Shown here in pieces: positions 8,602-16,011 of a stretch of DNA of 60,393 nucleotides. The position numbers were made by a program, and so were the translations under genes. The DNA lies in assembly GCA_021299695.1 (NCBI GenBank), contig JAJTEK010000006.1:1-60393 (forward strand), written 5' to 3'. The stretch is from Pirellula sp. (lineage in GTDB: Bacteria > Planctomycetota > Planctomycetia > Pirellulales > Pirellulaceae). The notes beneath the pieces are model-generated. The model saw only the letters and a program-made list of their open reading frames with translations. It made no database searches and was not told the DNA's origin. Position 1 is the first letter of the stretch, and each line of letters opens with the position of its first letter.

Positions 8602-9043
8602 TTAAGCGCCCAGTTCGTGGAGCCGCATCCGAACCTTGAGCATATCTAAGGGCCGATCAGCGTTGATCGCGTCCCAGATTTCCAGGGTGATGATAGTCAG
8701 GATTTCCTCGGAAAGACCAGCCTCTGCTAGCCTTGCCAAGAGGGATTCCGCTACCGGCTGTGTAACCATCACGGTAGGAGCGATTATCGAAGGTGGTTGC
8801 GGGGCGTTCAGGACGAGTCGGTTGATCTTGCACAGGCAAGACACAAATCGGAGGATTCCACTCCGGTAGACTTGCCGATACAGGCATGATCTTCTGAACA
8901 TCGACACCTAATTCGCTGAGCCGACCACGGACCTGTGGCTAGTCCATTGGCTTACCGTCTTGTGCCGCCTTGCGGATTTCCAACGAGATTTTTTCAATGA
9001 TGTCGGTAGAAACATTGAATGCCTGCAAACGCTGAGATACCGC
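8602..9043 (-). pseudogene. Decayed 3' continuation of the dockerin-like gene (two in-frame TAG, one frameshift)
   Basis: Reading on from the stop of the dockerin-like gene in the same frame gives 34 sensible codons (VSQRLQAFNVSTDIIEKISL, then EIRKAAQDGKPMD). A TAG at 8939-8941 follows, then more coding-like sequence (PQVRGRLSELGVDVQKIMPV). A frameshift near 8800-8850 leads to VAESLLARLAEAGLSEEILT and KVRMRLHELGA, ending with TAA at 8602. Two copies of a ~50-residue repeat are thus recognisable: RL..(A/F)..S..I...I.LEI..A......(M/L)D..(Q/K)VR.RL.ELG. The same repeat forms the tail of the BlaR1-like remnant. The pattern of stops and a shift indicates decay rather than a working gene. Confidence 0.6.
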
Positions 9044-9505
9044 CTAGGTGAATGGATTGAATTCTACAGGGTCATTCTGAGAAAATGATGGTCGCTCATC
9101 TGATCCCGGGTCGTTGTCTTGCCCCCAGCGAAGCGATCCGTTTTCAATCCTATCGCCAAGTTCGGGTCTGCCACCTTGTCTGAGCGTTTCTAGGATTGTG
9201 TTCGCATCTTGGATGCTAAGCTCGGGAGGTAGGGTATTTAATTCAATTGCCTTTTCGATGAACTCGATGCGTCGTTGGGAGTCAATGCGACTGGCAATGA
9301 AACCATTGGACTCGATTGAGTTTTGAGTATTCAGTGCATCGATCACAATGAGTGCATCAAGAGGCGTAACCACACCACTTGCATTCGCATCTTCCGGCAT
9401 GGTGAAGTTGTGAAACGCATCGGCCGCCATCATCGCTCGGCTTTCAAGACTCTCGACAATCATTTTTCGCGAAAGCGACTTTCGCGACAACCTCGACTTG
9501 CTCAT
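9044..9505 (-). pseudogene. Dockerin-like secreted protein, 5' part, cut short by TAG
   Basis: The N-terminus has the planctomycete surface-protein leader: basic RKSLSRKMIVE followed by SLESRAMMAAD, comparable to the LEPRxLL export motif. Residues ~33-60 form one dockerin-type calcium loop (MPEDANASGVVTPLDALIVI, then DALN), and a second related helix follows (IQDANTILETLRQGG). The frame stops with TAG at 9044-9046, but the next 34 codons in the same frame still look coding. The protein was probably longer and is now truncated. It could still make a 153-residue product. No neighbour suggests a cohesin partner. Confidence 0.6.
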
Positions 9506-9550
9506 TTATAAAAACCTTTCGCATTCTGGTCAAAAAACACAACTTTCGTA

Positions 9551-9597
9551 GTACGTCCTAGGGCGTACGTAAATAACAGTACGAAGAATGTCGTACT
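9551..9597 (+). promoter_or_regulatory. Two palindromes directly upstream of the DUF2924 gene
   Basis: The first (9551-9568) reads GTACG-T-CCTAGG-G-CGTAC, palindromic except for one pair. The second (9578-9597) is AGTACGA, six bases, then TCGTACT, a perfect 7-bp inverted repeat ending one base before the ATG at 9598. The position over the translation start suggests binding of a regulator that could block expression. Confidence 0.45.
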
Positions 9598-9912
9598 ATG
9601 TCCGCCCCTTACAGCAGTTTTTTGCAAATTTCAATCGATAGGTTAGGGTTTGAGCGTGTTACGACGAGGTGCTACGATCCGGAACTGCGAGGGGATCGCT
9701 ACGCAGAAGTGTTCGGCGAGACGACCAACGCCCGCAATAAACAATGGTTGCTCAAGAAAATCATCTGGCGAATCCAATCGATCGCCGAGGGGGATCTCTC
9801 TGAGAGAGCGCGAGCTCGGGCGATGGAAATCGTTAACGACTCTGACATCCGAAGGCGTCCGCCCAAGGCTCCTGCTATCAAGCCAGAAGCCCGTGTCGGG
9901 GGTTCTTCGTGA
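9598..9912 (+). CDS. DUF2924-family small protein
   Basis: The 104-residue product has the DUF2924 core: NKQWLLKKIIWRIQSIAEGD followed by LSERARARAMEI. This corresponds to the family pattern of a basic RRIAWRLQ helix followed by G-LS-RAR. DUF2924 proteins are of unknown function and often occur near recombinases of phage-like elements. No recombinase is seen here. The region before the core is not recognisable, so the start may be misplaced. The ATG at 9598 is used because the palindrome ends just before it. The family call is from memory of the pattern only. Confidence 0.5.
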   Translation: MSAPYSSFLQISIDRLGFERVTTRCYDPELRGDRYAEVFGETTNARNKQWLLKKIIWRIQSIAEGDLSERARARAMEIVNDSDIRRRPPKAPAIKPEARVGGSS

Positions 9913-9972
9913 TGAGTTTGGATTTGGCTTTGTCAGTCATCTAGTTTTCCTGAGACCTTTCGATTCGTTAGG

Positions 9973-11115
9973 TCACGGCGATTTGTTCGAGGATTGTTTG
10001 TCTTTCGCGGCAGTGGGGACCTGCAAGCGATGTACTTCAGGACCGATCGCGTAACCGGTGACACCCGCGTCGGAACGTATCAGCCGAATCTTGTTCACTG
10101 CGTTTCCAAACGCGACCTTACTCCAGGTTTTTCCTCCATCGGTCGTACCAAAGCCCTGAGGGACGGCTCCAACCCATCCGATGTTCTCGTCGAGGAAGGC
10201 AACTCCGAATTCGCGAACTCCATGGTCGTCGATGAGCGGGACTTCGCTCCAGGTCTTGCCTCCGTCGATCGTCTTGGCCACAAATCGAGCGGAAGCTGCG
10301 GGGGATGGATCATACGACTGGACTGTGCAGTAACCGACGTCCCGGGTTGGAAAACTGAGCTTCCAAGTCAGTTCAAAAGGCCGAGCCGATCGATAGACCT
10401 CTCGCCAAGTTGCGCCACCATCATCAGTCGCGAGGATCAGGCCATACGATTGTGATACGTCCGCATGCGTTGCCGATGCGATGAAGCCGTGCTTGTCGTC
10501 GAGAAACTTAACATCGAATGCCATCGCTCCGACCCTGGGTATATTCCCTTGCTTCCAGGTCTTGCCGAGATCATCTGACCAGATGTAGGCAGTCGGTCCA
10601 CCCACGCGGCCTACACCGATGATCCGAGGTCGATGATCGAGGTTGCCAGCGTTGACGAAAGGCACTTGGACAATGTCAAAAGCGCACAAGCCGACGATAG
10701 GTTCGCCTTCGATGTTCGTCACGGGAGACCAGGTCGCGCCTCCATCCTCGGTGCGATAGAGCGGGTTGGCATCAGTGACTCCAGGGAAATACCCCGGTCC
10801 TATGTTGCCCATGACTCCATGCTGCTCATCGGCGAAGGCCAGGCAACGGACAAACGTTCCCTTCTGCTCGAAAACTTTTTGCCATGTGTCGCCACCATCG
10901 GTCGTATGAAAGATCTTCCCCGCACCATTCCCATAGAAACCTAAACTCGAATTGACGAAAAAGATATCGTCTTGCTTACCTGGATAGGATTCGGTGGTAA
11001 GTTTGACCCAAGTCGATTCCTGAGCCTGCGACCTCGGCAAAGAGACAAGGAAGATTAAAATCAGGAAACAAGCAACGTGAAAGCGAGGACGGAAGAGTAA
11101 GTTGTAGTGAGCCAT
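9973..11115 (-). CDS. Secreted Ycf48-like BNR/Asp-box beta-propeller protein
   Basis: About 380 residues with an N-terminal signal peptide (helix VACFLILIFLVSLP, cleavage near SQAQE). At least six Asp-box (BNR) motifs of the form DGG-TW follow: DGGDTWQKV, EDGGATWSPV, DDLGKTWKQG, DDGGATWREV, IDGGKTWSEV and TDGGKTWSKV. This is the layout of sialidase-like propellers and of photosystem assembly factor Ycf48 homologues found in non-photosynthetic bacteria. It should be exported. Start chosen at ATG 11115 because it begins the signal peptide; the frame reaches 11235 without support. Enzymatic activity is not indicated; such propellers usually bind or scaffold. Confidence 0.8.
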   Translation of the reverse strand: MAHYNLLFRPRFHVACFLILIFLVSLPRSQAQESTWVKLTTESYPGKQDDIFFVNSSLGFYGNGAGKIFHTTDGGDTWQKVFEQKGTFVRCLAFADEQHGVMGNIGPGYFPGVTDANPLYRTEDGGATWSPVTNIEGEPIVGLCAFDIVQVPFVNAGNLDHRPRIIGVGRVGGPTAYIWSDDLGKTWKQGNIPRVGAMAFDVKFLDDKHGFIASATHADVSQSYGLILATDDGGATWREVYRSARPFELTWKLSFPTRDVGYCTVQSYDPSPAASARFVAKTIDGGKTWSEVPLIDDHGVREFGVAFLDENIGWVGAVPQGFGTTDGGKTWSKVAFGNAVNKIRLIRSDAGVTGYAIGPEVHRLQVPTAAKDKQSSNKSP

Positions 11116-11600
11116 GGTCAAGTAGGATGCTCGAGAATCTTCGAGAGGATAGGAAATGTCAGTGTGTCGATCGCGTTCCGCCATCTCTTGAGTCGTCAAG
11201 GGTCTCTGGCGAACTGTTGTATCAGATATCAACACCCGCGAGCCGCAGTCGACCCGTGGGTTTTAAGTCTCAAGTATACAGCAATTGGACCGGAGTCCAA
11301 CTCGCGTTTACAGTTCGATCGCTTCAACTTCAACTACAGCGTCGAGCCGATGACTGGATTCCCGAAGGAGGAAATGTTAGTCCATCCCGCATTATTGTGG
11401 GTGATGGTACAATTGCCAGGGAAAGGCCCTCCTAGCAATTCAAGACAATCCTCATTGGAAGTATTTCCCGAGTGGACTGTCCCGAGCATGGAGTCAAGAC
11501 CGTGACTCTGCCATGGGCTCTGCCGCATCGTCGATTCACGATCCTGTTTGAGAGATTTGCTATCGAAGTGCTACTGATGACTCAAACCGTCGAAGCTACT

Positions 11601-13406
11601 ATGAATCAACTGCTGCTTGCGATCACCCTGTCTCTGGTTCCGACGCTCACACTCCATGCGCAATTGCTTGGACCACCCACCAACGTCAAAGAATTATGGG
11701 AGGATTTCGATCCTAGGCGAGAACCTCTCGATCCCCAAATCGTGCGGCAGTGGGAAAAAGACGACGTTGTCTTCCGTTATGTAACCTTTCATATCGGATC
11801 GTTCAAAAACTCTTCTGCTCGATTAGCCGGCTTCTACGCCTTTCCGAAATCTGCCGAGAAACGACCCGCTTTGCTCCATATTCATGGCGGCGGACAACGG
11901 GCGTTTCTTCACGAAGTCGAATTTTATGCCAAGCATGGTTACGCTTGCTTGTCGATCAACTGGGGGGCTCGAGAAATGGAGGATGCGACCTCAAGTGATC
12001 CAAACACCGATTGGGGCGCGGTCGATCCTACCCAGAATAATGTTGCTGGTTACTCAAACCTAAAACCCGGAAACCTCTACCTCGACCCCTTCGATTCACC
12101 ACGCAATAACAATTGGTACCTTCTAACCCTAGGGGCTCGAAGAGGTTTATCGTTCCTCGAACAACAACCAGAAGTCGACCCAGAACGCTTAGGTGTTTAT
12201 GGTCATTCCATGGGCGGAAGCCTAGCTGTCTACGTCGCGGGTTGTGATGAACGAATCAAAGCCGCTGCTCCTTCTGTGGGTGGCTCTGGTTTCCGAACCC
12301 AACCGAATCCCTTGTCTGGACAACAAGCCATCGAAAAACCGAATGGCGATATACGCCTCTTCGATGCCACCTTGGGCTTTGAGTCCTATGCACCACGGAT
12401 CTCGGCTCCTCTTCTCTGGCTCGGTGCAACGAACGATTTCCACGGAATCATGGACGATACCTACCGCACCGGCAAGTTAATTCCCCACAGCAAAGTTCGG
12501 TATGCGTTCTGTGCTCATATGAATCACCGCTTCATGCCGGAATTCGCGGTTACAAGGCGACTTTGGTTCGACCACATACTGAAAGATTCTTGTACTTTCC
12601 CCAATACACCCCAGACAAAACTAGATCTGTATTCAGACGACCATATCCCGGTGTTTCACGTCACGCCCGATTCGTCTCATGAAATCGCGCAGGTCGACAT
12701 TTATTACTCGACCGATCCAGATCCCAGACCTAGATTCTGGCGTTCCGTTGATGCAATCCCGCAAGGTGAGACGTGGTCTTCCAAACTCCCCATCCTATCG
12801 ACCGATAAACCGCTCCTGGTGTTTGCAAACGTTAGTTACCGCATGGAGCAAGCCAAATCCGAGCCCTTTGGACGCCCCACTGAGCGCTTTGCTATCAGCT
12901 CGCTCCTGCACACCCGAACACCAAAAGAGCTCAAGGATGCGCATGTCCAAGCGACTGACAAATCTGAATCTCTGGTCGATGATTTTCAGCATGCATGGCG
13001 CGATTGGTACCGTCTCGAAGTTGGAAATCCTCACCACTGGGAATTTTCCACTCGGAAAATTAATGATCCCAAATGGCAAGGATTACCGGATCAGAAACTC
13101 GGCCTGAACTTGCAAATCGATCGACCGAATGTTCTGGTGATCCTTCTGACAGAGAACTTCTTCCGGCCAGACCGCGGTAAGTCGATGGAATACTCCGCAG
13201 TCGTCAAACTTGACGGCGGACCTCAATACCAGACGCTCTTGTTGGAACCAAAAGACTTCTTCACACCCGACGGGAACGTTTTACAAGATTGGAGTCAAAT
13301 CGACTTGCTCTCGCTGAGGGCTTATCACCAAAGCGGCGACAAGCTTCTGGGTAGCCAAGCTTGGTCAGGCCCTTTGCCGGTCTTTGAAAAGCTCTATTGG
13401 CGATAA
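11601..13406 (+). CDS. Secreted alpha/beta hydrolase, acetyl-esterase type
   Basis: About 601 residues from ATG 11601, which begins a clear signal peptide (MNQLLLAITLSLVPTLTLHA). An alpha/beta hydrolase core follows: oxyanion-type segment HIHGGGQRAF, nucleophile elbow VYGHSMGGS near residue 200, and the catalytic His probably in CAHMNHRFM. The core resembles the acetyl-xylan esterase/PhoPQ-like group. The last ~200 residues are a separate beta-rich part of unknown role. An in-frame ATG at 11577 is an alternative start. It is divergent from the Ycf48-like gene; the ~365 bp between them show no further gene. The substrate is unknown, though acetylated polysaccharide would fit the lifestyle of planctomycetes. 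Confidence 0.75.
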   Translation: MNQLLLAITLSLVPTLTLHAQLLGPPTNVKELWEDFDPRREPLDPQIVRQWEKDDVVFRYVTFHIGSFKNSSARLAGFYAFPKSAEKRPALLHIHGGGQRAFLHEVEFYAKHGYACLSINWGAREMEDATSSDPNTDWGAVDPTQNNVAGYSNLKPGNLYLDPFDSPRNNNWYLLTLGARRGLSFLEQQPEVDPERLGVYGHSMGGSLAVYVAGCDERIKAAAPSVGGSGFRTQPNPLSGQQAIEKPNGDIRLFDATLGFESYAPRISAPLLWLGATNDFHGIMDDTYRTGKLIPHSKVRYAFCAHMNHRFMPEFAVTRRLWFDHILKDSCTFPNTPQTKLDLYSDDHIPVFHVTPDSSHEIAQVDIYYSTDPDPRPRFWRSVDAIPQGETWSSKLPILSTDKPLLVFANVSYRMEQAKSEPFGRPTERFAISSLLHTRTPKELKDAHVQATDKSESLVDDFQHAWRDWYRLEVGNPHHWEFSTRKINDPKWQGLPDQKLGLNLQIDRPNVLVILLTENFFRPDRGKSMEYSAVVKLDGGPQYQTLLLEPKDFFTPDGNVLQDWSQIDLLSLRAYHQSGDKLLGSQAWSGPLPVFEKLYWR

Positions 13407-13437
13407 GCCGATCAGGCTGGAACTGTGCGTTCAGTCT

Positions 13438-13466
13438 CCGCCGGACAAGTCCGACGGTAGGCATCA
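13438..13466 (+). repeat. Dispersed palindromic (REP-like) repeat, copy 1
   Basis: It shares the core GGRCAAGYCCGACGGTAGG with copies at 15699 and 15934. It lies between the esterase stop and the ATPase, and its last three bases form the TGA stop of the minus-strand ATPase gene. Confidence 0.7.
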
Positions 13467-15185
13467 GGCATCCCCAAGCGATCGGTTCAACAAGGGGCGA
13501 ATCAGACCGCGAAGCTCCAGTGGCAATCGAAACAGGGCGCGATCGGAACGTGGATCGGAGTTCATGACATCGACGGCCACATCAAGACAGCGCAGCGGGA
13601 TCTCTAGAGCGTCAGAACCTTGGCCGGCCTGCTGCCATGCGGCATTCCAGCTCTCGATCTGGGACTTGGAAAAACCGCCCTCATCTAGATGCTGAATCGA
13701 TTTCGTGATTCCCTGACCAAGCTTATCCGCACACCCGTGTTCGATGTACATCGACGAGATCACCGAGATGTAGTTTTCCCACTGGGAAGGACTGCGCCCG
13801 AGCACCATCCAAAGCAGGTCGTGGGGTGCCCCACCGTATTCGCTGGTTTCCCGAGCACCCTCGTTAAACGCTCTTGCAAGTGCTGTTTTCACGTCTTCCA
13901 AAGAGCAATGATCGATCATCGCAAGGTTGCCTTTGAAGCCATCTCCTGACTCGATGGCTAGCTTGCAGTACTCGTTGGCTCGCGCGGTGTTATTTCCGTT
14001 CAACTTCGACTCAAGCTCGCTCACCGGGAACCATGCACGAAGAAATCGGGCAAGCAGTTGGAGTGGACGTCCTCGCTGGTTTTTGACCTCGAGGCACAAC
14101 CGCATCAGTGGCTCGGACATGTCGTAGTAAGACTCCTTACCCCGTTTCTCCGATCGAACATAACCTTTGTCCTTGAGGTTGCCAAGTTGTTTCGAACAGA
14201 CGCGTTCATCGATGAACGTCTCGCTGGCAATCTCTTTGACGGTTAAGGCTCCTTGGGCATCGCAGAGGCATTGGACAAGCTGCCTTTGCTGATCCGGCAG
14301 GGCTCGGATCCTCTCCTGAAAAAACGGTGTCATGTCGTTGGCAAGACTGTCAAAGGCCGCGACGAGATCGTCAAGAGACTCCTTGGTGAGAAACTCCGAG
14401 AGCAGCACGTACATGCGATGGTTGCCACCCGCCAGGTAGTGCAAGGCGCGAATCCGAAACTGCCCTTCGGCGGACTTCAAATATCGGATAAGTTCCCGAT
14501 TCGAATGCTCTACGCTGATCCGAGTGATCAGCTCGACGGCTTCGTCGACCGACAAGGGTTTCAAGTGCTGGATATCAAAGAACCCAAAAAAGGCTTCGTT
14601 GCGATCGGATACACCTGAAAACAACTGCTGAGCGGTGGCCAAGGTGGCTATTTTCCTCGTCTCTTGCAAAAAGGCTCGCCACTTCTTCTGACCCGAATCG
14701 CCAAGGCTGTGGAATGTTTGGTCCATGTTCTCGGTGACAAGCAACAAGTTGCGAGCCCCCAGTTGACCGACGGTGGATTGCAAAACGGCCAACGCGGCAT
14801 CGTCGTTGGGTAGCCCGCGCACGGCTGTCTTGAAGTCTGCGGGGAACTCGCTGGGATACTCCTTGGCCAATTGACTCGCGATGCCAAAGGCCAAGTGGAT
14901 AAGACTCGTAAAAGAGTCATCTTCTCCCAACCAAGCAATCCGCATGCAATCGGCTAGCTGGTTTTTTTTTTGAAGTTCCCAGACCGCAAGACTTACCAGA
15001 TTGGTTTTCCCGCATCCACGAGGTCCGATGAGCAGGATATGGTGCTTGTCCCCCGTCGTCATGCTGAGGGATAATCGCTCCACGATGCGTTCCAGAAGCT
15101 TTTCGCGCTGGACGAAGATCCGCTTGAGCAACTCCGGATCGGTGTTGCTCGGGGTGTAGGTCGATAGGATCGGTCGTCGGTTCAT
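13464..15185 (-). CDS. P-loop ATPase with C-terminal winged helix (ORC/STAND-like)
   Basis: The protein has 573 residues from ATG 15185, two bases after the stop of the remnant upstream. Walker A is GPRGCGKT at 54-61, and a Walker B-like strand is NLLLVTENMD near residue 150. A winged-helix part follows (LVQCLCDAQGALTVKEIASE, then KQLGNLKDKGYVR), then a ~180-residue helical C-terminal region. This is the architecture of ORC/Cdc6- or STAND-type NTPases used in DNA-linked or sensory switches. The likely partner, a related ATPase encoded just upstream, is broken. Function is unknown. An alternative start at 15215 overlaps the upstream frame. Its TGA stop lies inside a dispersed repeat. Confidence 0.75.
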   Translation of the reverse strand: MNRRPILSTYTPSNTDPELLKRIFVQREKLLERIVERLSLSMTTGDKHHILLIGPRGCGKTNLVSLAVWELQKKNQLADCMRIAWLGEDDSFTSLIHLAFGIASQLAKEYPSEFPADFKTAVRGLPNDDAALAVLQSTVGQLGARNLLLVTENMDQTFHSLGDSGQKKWRAFLQETRKIATLATAQQLFSGVSDRNEAFFGFFDIQHLKPLSVDEAVELITRISVEHSNRELIRYLKSAEGQFRIRALHYLAGGNHRMYVLLSEFLTKESLDDLVAAFDSLANDMTPFFQERIRALPDQQRQLVQCLCDAQGALTVKEIASETFIDERVCSKQLGNLKDKGYVRSEKRGKESYYDMSEPLMRLCLEVKNQRGRPLQLLARFLRAWFPVSELESKLNGNNTARANEYCKLAIESGDGFKGNLAMIDHCSLEDVKTALARAFNEGARETSEYGGAPHDLLWMVLGRSPSQWENYISVISSMYIEHGCADKLGQGITKSIQHLDEGGFSKSQIESWNAAWQQAGQGSDALEIPLRCLDVAVDVMNSDPRSDRALFRLPLELRGLIRPLLNRSLGDA

Positions 15186-15187
15186 CC

Positions 15188-15563
15188 CTATAGCCCCTGC
15201 GCAAGCTTCCACCACCTCTGAATGAGGGGGAATCGAAAGAGATATCGCTTTTTGTCGTTGCTATCCAAGTCGTCAACCAAGTAGTGATCTAATGCTAGCG
15301 ACCCTAGCAGCTTGACAATGTGATTTCGATCCGTGATTTGGAAGTGGCTTTTGACAACCGCCCAGACTTGATCGATCGACTGGGGTTCAGATACTGTAGC
15401 CATATGATCGAGAATCGTTCGAGCGATGTCTTCGTTTCGGAGTGGCTTTCCGGACACATCGTTCTGCGGTGAACTGCAGAGACCGAGTTTCGAGCTTTTT
15501 CCAGATCGTTTCGATGAGTTTATCGCGTCCGACGACGTTTTGCGGACCAACCTGCCTTGCCAT
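15188..15563 (-). pseudogene. Remnant of a second ATPase gene (P-loop decayed, centre deleted)
   Basis: From ATG 15561-15563 the frame gives MARQVGPQNVVGRDKLIETI and KKLETRSLQFTAER, the usual opening of an archaeal-type ATPase just before its P-loop. The expected ERR(V/I)GKT motif reads ERCVRKAT, so the glycine and threonine are lost. The frame then shifts near 15445 and continues as a C-terminal domain (LRNEDIARTILDHMATVSEP to RFPLIQRWWKLAQGL). The usual ATPase core between these parts is missing. The C-terminal part ends two bases before the intact ATPase start, consistent with a former two-gene operon. Confidence 0.65.
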
Positions 15564-15593
15564 TTTACCACCTCCAAACCACAACGATCAAGC

Positions 15594-15632
15594 TCGTACG
15601 ACAAAACCATCGTACGACTTTTTTGTCGTGCG
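15594..15632 (-). promoter_or_regulatory. TCGTACGA repeats upstream of the ATPase pair
   Basis: CGTACGAC occurs at 15595-15602 and again at 15611-15618, exactly 16 bases apart, and GTCGTGCG (an inverted near-copy) lies at 15625-15632. Two of these contain the 8-bp palindrome TCGTACGA. They sit about 30-70 bases upstream of the first ATPase start, where an operator would be expected. Confidence 0.45.
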
Positions 15633-15698
15633 TCAAGTCTTTTCGTGGAAAAACGTAGGTGCTCCCGACCATCGAAGAGGGCAAGACGATCTACGCGT

Positions 15699-15962
15699 CG
15701 GCCGGGCAAGTCCGACGGTAGGCATCAAGTTCGTGCCTCGCATCGGATCTGGTCGTACTCGTACTCGATGGCTGCTCAAACTGCGACGATGCCGATCGTT
15801 GATCGAGGCGGTTCGCAGGATACTGCAGACCGATGGGATCGTTTCGAGTACGAGTACCGTCCGCCGCGGCGGACTGAGTACGAGTACGAGTACGAAAAGA
15901 GGCACGAACAAAGTGTATCCGGCAGTTACGCCTCGGCTGGGCAAGCCCGACGGTAGGCATCA
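15699..15962. repeat. Repeat-rich intergenic block: two REP-like copies, GAGTAC hexamers and a 16-bp palindrome
   Basis: REP-like copies 2 (15699-15727) and 3 (15934-15962) are in the same orientation as copy 1 at 13438. In copy 2, CGTCGG and CCGACG can pair around CCGGGCAAGT. Between them are hexamer runs: TCGTACTCGTACTCG near 15751-15765, and GAGTAC units at about 15846-15857 and 15876-15895. These flank a perfect palindrome GTCCGCCGCGGCGGAC at 15859-15874. No coding pattern is visible apart from low-complexity EYEYE readings. Confidence 0.75.
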
Positions 15963-16011
15963 GGATGGACAAATGACTTAGGTGCAGCCCCCCTGAGTTG
16001 AGGACCAGGAG

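Noticed and set aside
8602-9046. TAG recoding (stop-codon reassignment) in the dockerin-like gene
   Set aside because: A frameshift follows the two TAG codons, and the neighbouring BlaR1-like gene is also damaged; other genes in the window show no internal TAG. Decay explains it better.
15690-15956. Tyr/Glu-rich small protein (EYEYRPPRR-type frame)
   Set aside because: The frame is made of hexamer repeats and a palindrome, lacks a ribosome site, and spans two REP-like copies.
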